A model generated the notes under the pieces. That model was not told the DNA's origin, made no database searches, and saw only the letters and a list, made by a program, of their open reading frames with translations. Position numbers and translations under genes: made by a program. From Bacillota bacterium (GTDB taxonomy: Bacteria; Bacillota; Clostridia; Christensenellales; CAG-138): a DNA stretch of 64,000 nucleotides. The stretch covers positions 38,356 to 102,355 of the forward strand of contig JAEXEN010000016.1 of NCBI GenBank assembly GCA_023400985.1, in the 5' to 3' direction. The stretch's first letter is position 1. Every line of letters starts with the position of its first letter. Shown one piece after another: positions 8,133-16,900 of the stretch.

Positions 8133-9256
8133 GGCGTTTCCTCCCCGTAAAGTATGGAAAACAGGCGTTTTTGCGCTGCGGTCTCGGTAAGCCCCGCGCG
8201 TTCAAGCGCCTCCTGTACGCCCGTCGCGTCGCGGCGAAGCCTGAGCGCAGACTCCATCTCCTTCGCCCAAATCTCCGGCGGTTCGCCAAGCGGGCAAAAA
8301 AGGATATACTGCGTGGCGGCGACGGATCTTGTGATGTTTTCGGACGCCACGCAGGGCAGCGCCGCCGATTGCGCCTCCACGAGCACGAGGGGGAAACCCT
8401 CGAATAGCGACGGCAGCGCAAATACGTCGAACGCCTGCAAAAGCGCGGGTATATCGTTTCGAAATCCCAAAAAGCGAACGCTCTCCGCTAAACCCTTTTG
8501 CGCGGCGTATACCATTAGCTCACTGTACAACTCCCCGTCCCCAGCGATCAAAAGCACGGAATCGGGATGCCTTCGATGAAACGCGTCGAACACGTCGATC
8601 AGAAACCTTTGGTTTTTCACGGGGACGAGCCGCCCCACGTGCCCGATCACGGTTTTATCCTCTATGCCGAGGCTTTGCCGCGCCGCGCGGCGCACGCCCG
8701 TATCGAAGCGGAATTTTTCCGTATCCGCGCCGTTTTTTAAAACGACGAGGCGATCGCCGATATCGCCGTACAGCCAGTCCCCCGCCTCCTTCGTAACGGC
8801 GGCGCATACGTCGCAAAGCTTTACGAGTTCCGCGCGGTTTTTTTTATGCAGGAGCATGTGGACAAAGCGGATAACGCCGCCGCGGCTTTCGAACGAAACG
8901 CTGTGACTGTGGCAGATGATCCTCGCGCGCGTATACTTTTTGGCAAGCCGTATGGAGCTTATATCGCTCGCGGAGGAAACATGGAGCCATATCGCGTCGT
9001 AGGCTTGCCCGCGTTCCAAAAAAAAGCGGCGCTTGTCGAGATAACTCTTCATGGGCGCGTTTCCGCGCCGCGCGACATGATATACGCCTACGCCCATTTC
9101 TTTGAGTTCCTTTTCGTAGGCGCAGCGTTCGCATGCCGTCAAAATATCGAAGCGCAGGGGCAGTTTTTGAAATGCCTCGATCGATCTATATAAAAAAGTC
9201 TCGATGCCGCCCGCGTGGGGCGACATTCCCACGGCAAGCACACGTTTTTTTTCCAA
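8129..9256 (-). CDS. Glycosyltransferase family 4 (GT-B fold, EpsF-like)
   Basis: The protein has 375 residues and two Rossmann-like domains. The N-terminal glycine-rich SPHAGGIETFL segment, the GHVGRLVPVKNQ strand opening the second domain, and the E-x7-E motif (FEGFPLVLVE) identify a retaining GT4-type enzyme using a nucleotide sugar. It acts at the cytoplasmic face on the undecaprenyl-linked precursor. The start is TTG at 9256, with GAGGAACAAGG upstream. It overlaps the downstream polymerase gene by four bases. The sugar specificity is not readable from the sequence. Confidence 0.88.
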   Translation of the reverse strand: MEKKRVLAVGMSPHAGGIETFLYRSIEAFQKLPLRFDILTACERCAYEKELKEMGVGVYHVARRGNAPMKSYLDKRRFFLERGQAYDAIWLHVSSASDISSIRLAKKYTRARIICHSHSVSFESRGGVIRFVHMLLHKKNRAELVKLCDVCAAVTKEAGDWLYGDIGDRLVVLKNGADTEKFRFDTGVRRAARQSLGIEDKTVIGHVGRLVPVKNQRFLIDVFDAFHRRHPDSVLLIAGDGELYSELMVYAAQKGLAESVRFLGFRNDIPALLQAFDVFALPSLFEGFPLVLVEAQSAALPCVASENITRSVAATQYILFCPLGEPPEIWAKEMESALRLRRDATGVQEALERAGLTETAAQKRLFSILYGEETP

Positions 9257-9266
9257 ACCTTGTTCC

Positions 9267-10328
9267 TCACCTGCTCTGTTTTGCCCTTGCGAATAAAAAC
9301 GGGAGCCTAAGGTTCACCGCGTGTACGGTGCGGCCCATGAGGAGGATCGCCGCAACGTTTTTTGAGGCAAGCACACAAAAGGCCGCATGCGCCAGACGCC
9401 CCTCCGGCCTCGCATAGGGTATGAGCTCGCGGTAAAGCTCGTCTTTTAAAAGCTCCTTTACAAAGCTTCTCCGTGCTTTGAGGCTCCTATTCGCGCGCTT
9501 ATCGCAGTTTCGCTCCAGCGCGGACAGAACAAACCGCGCATATACCGCGCCCAAGGTCCGCTTTACGCTTTCGTCATACATGCCCCAGCTCTCATATTGC
9601 GCCTTCAAAAGCCGCACGCGCTCCAAGTGCAGCGCGTAATAGTCCGGTGCAAATTTAGCGGTAAGGCTTTCACCGCCGCGCTTTTTATAGCGATAGGGCG
9701 CGGTATCGAGGCAGTTTAGGCTTTGCGCGTCCATGAAAAAAGCCGCGTTGAAGCGGATGTCCTCGATGAGTTTCACATTCTCGAACAAGAGCCCGTTTTC
9801 CTTGATAAAAGCAAGCTCATATACCTTGTTGCAGGCATATCCGTAAAGCGACGCGTTCTCGATGCGGATGATCTCGCGCCGCAGATCTTCCCCGCGAAGA
9901 TTTACTTCGCGATATTTTACCTCTCGTATGGTCCTCAACCGGCCTGATTCGTCGTAGTATTCCTCGCGCATGCCGAACATGACAGCCTGCGCCGGGCCGT
10001 TTTTCAAGGAGGCGTATACGCTTTCGAGCAAAGTTTCTTCTATGGTATCGTCGGAATCCATAAAACAGACGTATTTACCCCGCGCCAAGCTTAGCCCCGC
10101 ATTTCGCGCTTCGCTCAAGCCCCCGTTTTTCGGGAGATGAACGGCCCTCACCCGCGCGTCGCTTTCCTGCAGCGCATCGCAGAGAACGCCGCACATATCG
10201 GGGCTTGCGTCGTCTATAAGCAGCAGTTCAAAATCGGGGAATGTCTGCTCTATAACGCTTTGAGCGGCTGTTTTTACATACTTTTCCGTCTTGTAGACGG
10301 GCATGATGACGCTGAAAAAAGGCCCCAT
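9267..10328 (-). CDS. Glycosyltransferase family 2 (second of two)
   Basis: This is a GT-A type enzyme of 353 residues. FSVIMPVYKTEKYV opens the nucleotide-binding fold, LLIDDASPD is the first acidic motif, and the metal-binding DxD-type motif is CFMDSDDT. The C-terminal half, about 180 residues, is helical and basic and probably binds the membrane or the lipid acceptor. ATG at 10328 shares a base with the TGA of the upstream GT2 gene (TGATG coupling). An in-frame TTG at 10331 is less likely. It resembles its upstream neighbour in the catalytic half, which suggests an old duplication. Confidence 0.88.
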   Translation of the reverse strand: MGPFFSVIMPVYKTEKYVKTAAQSVIEQTFPDFELLLIDDASPDMCGVLCDALQESDARVRAVHLPKNGGLSEARNAGLSLARGKYVCFMDSDDTIEETLLESVYASLKNGPAQAVMFGMREEYYDESGRLRTIREVKYREVNLRGEDLRREIIRIENASLYGYACNKVYELAFIKENGLLFENVKLIEDIRFNAAFFMDAQSLNCLDTAPYRYKKRGGESLTAKFAPDYYALHLERVRLLKAQYESWGMYDESVKRTLGAVYARFVLSALERNCDKRANRSLKARRSFVKELLKDELYRELIPYARPEGRLAHAAFCVLASKNVAAILLMGRTVHAVNLRLPFLFARAKQSR

Positions 10329-11389
10329 CAACGATTCGCCTTGAGCGTGGCGAAAAGTTTCGCATTTTTCAGTTTGACGCGCGTGATGGCGCGGCTTTGC
10401 AAAAGCGCGAGGCTTGCGCTTTTCAGCCGGTAAGGCAAAAGCATGGCGCTCATCAATGCCGTTTTTGGCTTCGCGTATTTGAGGCAGGACCTCAGCCGCG
10501 GCGAAGAAAGCATTTTTTTGACGCGGCTGTATTTTTGCGCTTCCGTCAAAGTACAGTTGGGGTTCGTGAGGTTTTCCACGCAGCCGACGAGCCGCTCCAC
10601 ATACCTTCGCGCAATGAATTCGCGGCTCTTTTTATCGCGCAATCCCCAGTCGTTATAAAGCGCTATGAGCCAGCCATGCTCTTCCTCGCGTTTTTCATAC
10701 ATGCTCTCCACATATTTCGCCGTTTCCGACTCCGCCCTCGCGCGAAGGAAATGGTAAAACCGCTCTTCCGTCACCGCCACGCGCTCGATATCGCGGATCA
10801 CCGAAATATTAAAGGGGAAATCGTCCCAGAGGGTCTTCGGAAAGCGAAGATGGTTCCCTTCGATGTGGCTTCGAAGATACAGCTTGTTCCATGGAGTGTA
10901 CAGAAGATTCTTGTCAAACAGCGCGTAGGCGTTTTTGCGAAACGCCTCCTTGGTTTCATACACCGCATCCGGCGCGTAAACGGCCTCAGAAAGGAATTCC
11001 GTCTCGCCCACATAGGTATCGATATAATACCCCGCGATCACAAGCTGCGCGTTTTTCTCCTCCGCGAGTACAAACATCCTTTCAAGCATGTTTTCTTCCG
11101 CGTAATCATCGCTGTCCATGAAATAATAGTATTTGCCGCGCGAAACGTCCATGGCGGCATTCCGCGCGCTCGGCGCGCCGCCGTTCTCCTTGTGGATCAC
11201 ACGCACGCGGGCGTCCTTTTGCCCGTACTCGTCGCAGATCATCCCGGAGTTATCGGGGCTGCCGTCGTCCACCAGGAACAGCTCAAAATCCCGGAAGGTC
11301 TGCGCGAGTATACTGTCCACCGCGCGCCTTATCTGCGCCTCCACCTTGTACACGGGCATGATCACGCTGATTTTGGGATTCTCTTTCAT
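10328..11389 (-). CDS. Glycosyltransferase family 2 (first of two)
   Basis: The 353-residue product begins MKENPKISVIMPVYKVE. It shows LFLVDDGSPDNSG and the FMDSDDYAEE metal-binding motif of GT2 enzymes that add a sugar to the lipid-linked precursor. The open frame extends further upstream, but ATG 11389 has AAGGAG six bases before it and overlaps the glf stop by four bases (ATGA), so it is the natural start. It lies directly downstream of UDP-galactopyranose mutase, so one of the two GT2 enzymes may be a galactofuranosyltransferase. That is inferred from context only. Confidence 0.88.
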   Translation of the reverse strand: MKENPKISVIMPVYKVEAQIRRAVDSILAQTFRDFELFLVDDGSPDNSGMICDEYGQKDARVRVIHKENGGAPSARNAAMDVSRGKYYYFMDSDDYAEENMLERMFVLAEEKNAQLVIAGYYIDTYVGETEFLSEAVYAPDAVYETKEAFRKNAYALFDKNLLYTPWNKLYLRSHIEGNHLRFPKTLWDDFPFNISVIRDIERVAVTEERFYHFLRARAESETAKYVESMYEKREEEHGWLIALYNDWGLRDKKSREFIARRYVERLVGCVENLTNPNCTLTEAQKYSRVKKMLSSPRLRSCLKYAKPKTALMSAMLLPYRLKSASLALLQSRAITRVKLKNAKLFATLKANR

Positions 11390-12483
11390 GTTAACTCCTT
11401 TCTTGTGAGCGCCAAAGCGGCTGCAACGGTTTTGTCCATATCGAGGTAAGCATACTTCGCAAGCCGCCCGCCGAACAAAACGTCCTTTTCCGCCCCGGCA
11501 AGCTTTTCGTAGCGCTCGTAGAGCGATTTGTTCTCTTCGTCGTTCACGGGATAGTAGGCCTCCGCCCCCAATTCCCATTCCAGAGGGTATTCGCGCGTAA
11601 CGTAGGTGCAAGGCTGCGTTCCGAATTCGAAATGCTTGTGCTCGATGACGCGCGTATAGGGCGTATCCGCGTCGGTGAAATTCATCGTCGCCACGCCCTG
11701 ATAATTTTCCGTATCGAGGCGTTCGGTCTCAAAGCGAAGGCTCCTGTAGGCGAGCGCGCCGAAACGGTAATCATAAAACGCATCGATCGGCCCCGTGTAC
11801 AGCAGGCGCTTGCATAACCGCATAAACGTGCCGCGCTGCAGATTGAAGTCCGTATTCAGTATGATCGTGCATCCCGCCAAGAGCTTTTTGATGACCGCAT
11901 TATAGCCTTCCTTCGGGATGCCCTGATAGGGATCGGAAAAATAGCTGTTGTCGAAGGTATACCGCACGGGAAGCCGCTTGATGATGAACGCGGGGAGCTT
12001 ATCGCAGGTCCTCCCCCATTGCTTTTCCGTATAGCCCTTCACGAGCTTTTCATAGATGCCGCGCCCGACGAGCGCGATCGCCTGCTCCTCTAAGTTTTTC
12101 GGTTCCCCCTGCGCTTCGCCGCGCTGCGCTTCTATTTTTTCCTTCGCCTCCGCGGGCGACTTTACACCCCACATCTGATAAAAGGTGTTCATGTTGAAAG
12201 GGAGGTTATAGAGCTCCCCTTTGAAGTTGGCGACGGGGCTGTTGACGAAATGGTTGAACGGCGAAAGCGCGTTCATATAGTCCCACACCTCCTTATCGGA
12301 CGTATGGAAGATGTGCGCCCCATAGGCGTGGAGGCGTATGCCCTCCTTTTCCTCGCAATAGACGTTGCCGCCCGCGTGCGTGCGGCGTTCGACGACCAAA
12401 ACGGACGCGCCGCGTTTTTTCGCCTCATGGGCAAACACCGCGCCGAAAAGCCCGCTGCCGACGATGAGCCAGTCGTAAGCCAT
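11386..12483 (-). CDS. glf: UDP-galactopyranose mutase
   Basis: Glf is an FAD enzyme that converts UDP-galactopyranose to UDP-galactofuranose, the donor for galactofuranose in surface polysaccharides. The N-terminus has the dinucleotide-binding GSGLFGAVFA motif and the ERRTHAGGNVY segment. GAHIFHTSDKEVWDY and the later YTEKQWG and YPVNDEENKSLY motifs are characteristic of Glf. The 365-residue length is normal. It sits second in the operon after the initiating sugar transferase. Its presence predicts that the polysaccharide contains Galf, a sugar absent from animals. Confidence 0.96.
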   Translation of the reverse strand: MAYDWLIVGSGLFGAVFAHEAKKRGASVLVVERRTHAGGNVYCEEKEGIRLHAYGAHIFHTSDKEVWDYMNALSPFNHFVNSPVANFKGELYNLPFNMNTFYQMWGVKSPAEAKEKIEAQRGEAQGEPKNLEEQAIALVGRGIYEKLVKGYTEKQWGRTCDKLPAFIIKRLPVRYTFDNSYFSDPYQGIPKEGYNAVIKKLLAGCTIILNTDFNLQRGTFMRLCKRLLYTGPIDAFYDYRFGALAYRSLRFETERLDTENYQGVATMNFTDADTPYTRVIEHKHFEFGTQPCTYVTREYPLEWELGAEAYYPVNDEENKSLYERYEKLAGAEKDVLFGGRLAKYAYLDMDKTVAAALALTRKELT

Positions 12484-12498
12484 ACCATATCCTCCTAT

Positions 12499-13839
12499 CT
12501 ATCGGTTTTCGCTCACACCCTCGGTGCTCTCGCGCACGAACAGCACCTTGAGCGTGGACAGCATGAGCTTCACGTCCAATATGAGCGAGCAATGCTCGAT
12601 GTAAATAAGGTCCATCTTCACCTTGTCCTCGAAGGTTGTGTTGTACTTGCCGTAGATCTGCGCGTAACCGGTAAGCCCGGCCTTTACCTTGAGGCGGTAG
12701 CGGAACTGCGGAAGTTCCTTTTCCGCCTTTTCAAATATCTCCGGCCGCTCGGGCCTCGGACCGACCACGGACATTTCTCCCTTGAGCACGTTCCACAATT
12801 GCGGAAGCTCGTCGATGCGAAGCATGCGTATGATCTTCCCTACATGCGTCACACGCTCGTCGTTTTTTTTCGCAAGCCGCGGCCCGCCCATGCGTTCAGC
12901 GTCCTCGCGCATACTGCGAAATTTCACCATGGTAAATACCTCCCCGTCCTTTGTAAGCCGCTTTTGTTTATAGAGTATTTTCCCGCCGTCCTCCATCTTA
13001 ACGGCTGCGGCCACGATGAGAAGAAGCGGGCTCAACACGATGAGCCCCGCGCCCGCGATCAGAAGATCCACCGCACGCTTCATGAACCTTTGCTCGATGG
13101 TGAGCCCGCGGTTCTTTAAAAGAAGAGTCGCGGAATCGCCGATAAAGATATCGTACGCGAGATGCACCATGATATCCTGCATGGCCGGCATGAGGTAAAG
13201 CCGTTTGTCGTGCTCGAAGCAGTAGTCGAGAAGCCTGAGCCGAAGGGGAAAATCGATCTCCCCTAAGACGACGCAGGGGTAGGCGTCGATCTTCTCCGTG
13301 AGCGCCTCATACCCCTCGGACTCGGAGCAGACGAGCGAAACGAAGCGGTGCTTTTTGGGGCGGTTAAATTTTTTTATGATGTCCGCGTCGGACTTGTTTT
13401 TGCCGCAGATGAGCACAGCGTTTCGGGCGGGATAGAGCCTGAAATAGATGTCGTCTGCCATCCAAAACAAGGCGCTGCATAAAAAGACCTGTGCGACGCT
13501 CAAAAAAACGAGCGGCCAGAAGTCGAGCATTTTCCTTGCGAGCAGGCTCAGCACGCAGTAAGCGGCGAAGTTCGTGACAAACACCGCGAGCGCATAGGAA
13601 AATATAAGCTCTTTCAGAGGAAATGCGCCTACTTTGAAGCAGTTGTACACCGATGCGAACACGAGGAACAAAAACGCATAAAACAGCAGCAACAGCACAT
13701 TCCCTCGGAAATAAAATAGGGAAACGCTGTAAAAATCGAAGATCACATATCCAAACGCCGTGACCGTGGCGAGCACGATCAAGGCTTTTGCCGTGAATAC
13801 CGCGGTTTTTTTGAATTCTCTGGGCGAAGCCTTCTTCAT
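12499..13839 (-). CDS. Exopolysaccharide initiating sugar transferase (polyprenyl phosphosugar transferase)
   Basis: This enzyme transfers a sugar-1-phosphate to undecaprenyl phosphate to start repeat-unit synthesis. Four N-terminal hydrophobic helices are followed by a CoA-binding-like middle domain and the C-terminal transferase domain. The latter shows KRAVDLLIAGAGLIVLSPLL, KMEDGG, LYKQKRL, KFRSMREDAE and VVGPRPERPE, all signature elements. The start is set at ATG 13839 (446 residues) with GGCGGA upstream; a longer open frame to 13977 overlaps the divergent LCP gene. It is the first gene of the seven-gene operon, transcribed away from the LCP gene. WbaP-type specificity (galactose-1-P) is plausible but not proven. 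Confidence 0.93.
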   Translation of the reverse strand: MKKASPREFKKTAVFTAKALIVLATVTAFGYVIFDFYSVSLFYFRGNVLLLLFYAFLFLVFASVYNCFKVGAFPLKELIFSYALAVFVTNFAAYCVLSLLARKMLDFWPLVFLSVAQVFLCSALFWMADDIYFRLYPARNAVLICGKNKSDADIIKKFNRPKKHRFVSLVCSESEGYEALTEKIDAYPCVVLGEIDFPLRLRLLDYCFEHDKRLYLMPAMQDIMVHLAYDIFIGDSATLLLKNRGLTIEQRFMKRAVDLLIAGAGLIVLSPLLLIVAAAVKMEDGGKILYKQKRLTKDGEVFTMVKFRSMREDAERMGGPRLAKKNDERVTHVGKIIRMLRIDELPQLWNVLKGEMSVVGPRPERPEIFEKAEKELPQFRYRLKVKAGLTGYAQIYGKYNTTFEDKVKMDLIYIEHCSLILDVKLMLSTLKVLFVRESTEGVSENR

Positions 13840-13956
13840 TTCGTATCCGCCGCGCGCCGTATTTGCTTTTAGTTTGGATTTACGGCAGGCCGCATATGCG
13901 CTTTCATGCGTATACTTGCCGCAAACCGCGCAAACTGTAAAAACGGAGGATACGAT

Positions 13957-15006
13957 ATGGAGCAAAACGACCGGCAAAAACAGCGCCGCAAAAAACGCTC
14001 GGTGGGCACGAAGATCGCGATCGGAACGGTGCTCGCGCTTTTGGGTTTACTTCTTATATTGAGCGGTTGGCTTTACAGCATTTATGCCGAGGGCAAGCAA
14101 AATCTGAACGACACCGTGCGCGAAACGCCCGAGCCGGACGAACCGGACATTTCCCCCTCGGAGATGGTCACCGTTTCGCCCGATGAGCTCGGCGTAAACG
14201 AAGATCTGGATACGGTGTGGCGAAACATTCTCCTCATCGGGAGCGACTCGCGAAACGGAAAAAGTTACGGCCGCTCGGATGCGCTCCTCATCGCCTCGAT
14301 CAACACGAAGACCGGCGAGGTGAAGCTTACCTCTCTCATGCGCGACATTTGGCTTACGATACCGCGCAAGGGCAAGGGAAAGCTCAACGCCGCGCTCGCC
14401 TACGGCGGGCCCGCGCTCGCCATAAAGACCGTAAACGAGACGTTTTCCATGAACATCAAGGAATATATATTTGTGGATTTCGTAGGCTTCCCCTACATCA
14501 TCGATAAGATCGGCGGCATCGAGGTAAACGTCGAAAAAAAGGAACTCACGTACCTCAACGAGACCATCGGCGATCTCAACAAGAAAAACTACCCCAAGGG
14601 AACCGACTTCTCCCTTTTGGAGAAATACGGTGAAAATACCCGCCTTACGGGCATACAGGCGCTCGCCTATGCGCGCATCCGCCACGCCGACAGCGATTTT
14701 GAACGCACGCAGCGACAAAGGAACGTGCTGATCGCCATCTTCAAAAAGGTGAAATCAAAAGGTTTTTCCTTGAACCTCGCCGAAAGCGCGGCGGCGATCC
14801 TGCCGAGCGTTGAAACCAATATGAGTCTTTCAGAGCTCATCAAGATCGGCGGCAAGATTATCGCAAGCAATCTCGACACATTGGAAGAGCTTCGCATCCC
14901 CGTCGACGGCAGCTACAAAAGCGGCACCTACGACGGCGTGTATTCCATACGTCCGGATTTTGAAGAGAACATCGCTGCACTGCAGAACTTTATTTACGGG
15001 GAATGA
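13957..15006 (+). CDS. LytR-CpsA-Psr (LCP) family cell-wall glycopolymer ligase
   Basis: LCP proteins attach lipid-linked glycopolymers to peptidoglycan at the outer membrane face. There is a basic cytoplasmic N-terminus, one membrane helix at about residues 18-40, a Pro/Glu-rich linker, and then the LCP domain: NILLIGSDSRNGKSYGRSDA, SLMRDIW, KLNAALAYGG, and the arginine-rich YARIRHADSDFERTQRQR block that binds the pyrophosphate. ATG 13957 follows GGAGGA and gives 349 residues. It is divergent from the sugar transferase, so it probably anchors the polysaccharide made by the neighbouring operon. Confidence 0.94.
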   Translation: MEQNDRQKQRRKKRSVGTKIAIGTVLALLGLLLILSGWLYSIYAEGKQNLNDTVRETPEPDEPDISPSEMVTVSPDELGVNEDLDTVWRNILLIGSDSRNGKSYGRSDALLIASINTKTGEVKLTSLMRDIWLTIPRKGKGKLNAALAYGGPALAIKTVNETFSMNIKEYIFVDFVGFPYIIDKIGGIEVNVEKKELTYLNETIGDLNKKNYPKGTDFSLLEKYGENTRLTGIQALAYARIRHADSDFERTQRQRNVLIAIFKKVKSKGFSLNLAESAAAILPSVETNMSLSELIKIGGKIIASNLDTLEELRIPVDGSYKSGTYDGVYSIRPDFEENIAALQNFIYGE

Positions 15007-15047
15007 CGGGAGCCCCTCATGCGGGCGGATATTCCCTATATATTTTC

Positions 15048-15078
15048 GGCCCCCGCATTCCTCTTGAATGCGGGGGCC
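15048..15078 (+). terminator. Hairpin after the LCP gene
   Basis: Perfect 13-bp arms (GGCCCCCGCATTC) surround a five-base loop. A U-tract is missing on the plus side, so it may be a weak terminator or an mRNA 3' stabiliser. Confidence 0.55.
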
Positions 15079-15079
15079 T

Positions 15080-15101
15080 GCTATGTAATACTATACATAG
15101 C
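15080..15101. promoter_or_regulatory. Palindromic operator candidate before the ABC exporter
   Basis: GCTATGTA and TACATAGC are perfect 8-bp inverted arms separated by six bases, ending 20 bases before the ATP-binding gene start. Arms and spacing suit a dimeric winged-helix or GntR/YtrA-type regulator. TATACA inside the site may overlap a -10 element. No cognate regulator is adjacent. Confidence 0.5.
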
Positions 15102-15121
15102 GTATATAGGGGGAAACTATA

Positions 15122-16036
15122 ATGGAAAAGGTCATCGAGGTGAACGGCCTTAAAAAGAGCTACGGCACTGTGCAGGCCGTGAAGGGCATCGATTTTTATG
15201 CCGAGCGCGGCAAGCTGTTCGCGTTTTTAGGTCCCAACGGGGCGGGAAAGTCCACCACCATCGATATGCTATGTACCATTTTGAACCCCGACGGCGGTTC
15301 GGCACTTATCTGCGGCCACGCTTTGGGCAGGGAGGACGCCGCCATACGCGCATCCATCGGCGTGGTGTTTCAAAATAACTTGCTCGATCCCGTTCTGACG
15401 GTAAAAGAAAACATACTCACCCGCGGCGCTCTTTACGGCAAGTCCGGCGCCGCGCTCAAAGACGCCGCGCTTTGGGCCGCCAAGGCAGCCGATGCGACGG
15501 ATTTTTGGCTCAGGCGCTACGGTGAGCTCTCGGGCGGGCAAAAGCGCAGGGCGGACATCGCCCGTGCGCTCGTGAACGCACCCGAGGTGCTTTTTCTGGA
15601 CGAGCCCACCACCGGCCTCGACCCGCAGACGCGCAAAAACGTCTGGGAGCGCGTGCAGATTTTGCAGAAGAAAACGGGCATGACCGTATTTTTAACCACG
15701 CATTATATGGAAGAAGCCGAGGAGGCGGATTATGTGATCGTGATCGACGACGGCCTTATCGCCGCGCGCGGCACGCCCACAGCCCTTCGCGCGCAGTACG
15801 CGAGCGACTTAATAAAGCTTTTCCCGCTCGACGAAGAGGCGCTAATTATAGCGCTTCACGAGGCGGATGCCGAATTTACACGCGCGGGCGACAGGCTCGT
15901 TGTGCGGATCCCCTGTACCATGGACGCGCTGCCGCTTCTCGAGCGTGTGAAGCCGTACCTCAAGGGCTTTGAGGTATTGAACGGCACCATGGACGACGCC
16001 TTCATCGGCATCACGGGAAAGGAGATACGGGAATGA
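15122..16036 (+). CDS. ABC transporter ATP-binding protein (DrrA-like exporter)
   Basis: The 304-residue nucleotide-binding subunit has Walker A GPNGAGKSTT, signature LSGGQKRRADIARAL, Walker B VLFLDEPTTGLDP and the switch histidine in FLTTHYMEEAE. The roughly 75-residue C-terminal extension is usual for the DRA/CcmA class that pairs with ABC-2 permeases. AGGGGG precedes the ATG. The stop overlaps the permease start (ATGA), so the two form one exporter. The substrate could be a lipid, peptide or drug; no biosynthetic neighbours point to one. Confidence 0.93.
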   Translation: MEKVIEVNGLKKSYGTVQAVKGIDFYAERGKLFAFLGPNGAGKSTTIDMLCTILNPDGGSALICGHALGREDAAIRASIGVVFQNNLLDPVLTVKENILTRGALYGKSGAALKDAALWAAKAADATDFWLRRYGELSGGQKRRADIARALVNAPEVLFLDEPTTGLDPQTRKNVWERVQILQKKTGMTVFLTTHYMEEAEEADYVIVIDDGLIAARGTPTALRAQYASDLIKLFPLDEEALIIALHEADAEFTRAGDRLVVRIPCTMDALPLLERVKPYLKGFEVLNGTMDDAFIGITGKEIRE

Positions 16037-16887
16037 GAGCGTTGATATTGCGCGACTTGCGCGTATACTTCCGCGACCGGCTTTCGGTCTTCTTTTCGCT
16101 GCTTTCGGTGATCCTTACGTTCCTTTTGTACATGCTCTTTTTAGGCGACGTGTGGTCGGATGGATTGCCGGATGTGGAGGGCGCGCGCGCTATGATGGAT
16201 AGTTGGATCATGGCGGGACTGCTTTCGATCGCCTCGGTCACCACCACGCTCAGCGCGGCGAGCACCATGGTGGACGACCGCACGCGAAAGATCAGCAAGG
16301 ACTTTGAGGCCTCCCCCATCTCCCGCACAGGCCTTGCGGGAAGCTACATTCTTTCGTCGTTTTTGGTGGGCGTGCTGATGACGCTTATCCAACTCGTTCT
16401 GGCGGAGGTCTACATCGTGTTCAGAGGCGGCGAGCTTTTGAGCCTTCTCGCCTTTTTGAAGATGTTCGGACTCATCCTTTTAAGCGTGCTCGGCAGCACC
16501 ACGTTTTTCATCTTCCTGTTCACGCTTCTCAAAACCAACGCCGCGGTCAGCACGGCGGGCACGCTCGTAGGCACGCTCATCGGCTTTTTAACGGGCATCT
16601 ACATTCCTATAGGCGAACTGCCCGAGGCCGTGCAGAGCGTCGTCAAGGTGCTTCCTGTCTCCCATACTGCCGGTTTGATGCGGCAGGTGATGATGGAAAA
16701 GCCGCTTGAAACAGTGTTTGCAGGTGCGCCGCAAGAGATCGTGAACGAAACGCTGGAAGGCTTCGGCCTGCGGTTTTCCATAAACGGCAGCGTGATCCCG
16801 GTTCATGTAAGCGTGATTTTAATCGCGACCTCGGCCATCGTGTTCTTTTTCCTGTGCGCATGGCGCATGACGAAAAAAGAAAAATAG
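16033..16887 (+). CDS. ABC-2 type transporter permease
   Basis: This is the membrane subunit, 284 residues, with about six hydrophobic helices. An amphipathic N-terminus (MRALILRDLRVYFRDR) leads into the first helix. The YIPIGELPEAVQSVVKVLPVSH region before the last helices is typical of ABC-2 exporters. It overlaps the ATPase gene by four bases and forms its partner. It would dimerise in the cytoplasmic membrane. The next gene starts 13 bases downstream, so glycosylase and acetyltransferase may be read from the same message. Confidence 0.9.
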   Translation: MRALILRDLRVYFRDRLSVFFSLLSVILTFLLYMLFLGDVWSDGLPDVEGARAMMDSWIMAGLLSIASVTTTLSAASTMVDDRTRKISKDFEASPISRTGLAGSYILSSFLVGVLMTLIQLVLAEVYIVFRGGELLSLLAFLKMFGLILLSVLGSTTFFIFLFTLLKTNAAVSTAGTLVGTLIGFLTGIYIPIGELPEAVQSVVKVLPVSHTAGLMRQVMMEKPLETVFAGAPQEIVNETLEGFGLRFSINGSVIPVHVSVILIATSAIVFFFLCAWRMTKKEK

Positions 16888-16900
16888 ATCGGAGACGCTT

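Noticed and set aside
14047..14718. 223-residue frame opposite the LCP gene
   Set aside because: Antisense shadow of a well-supported LCP protein with no start signal.
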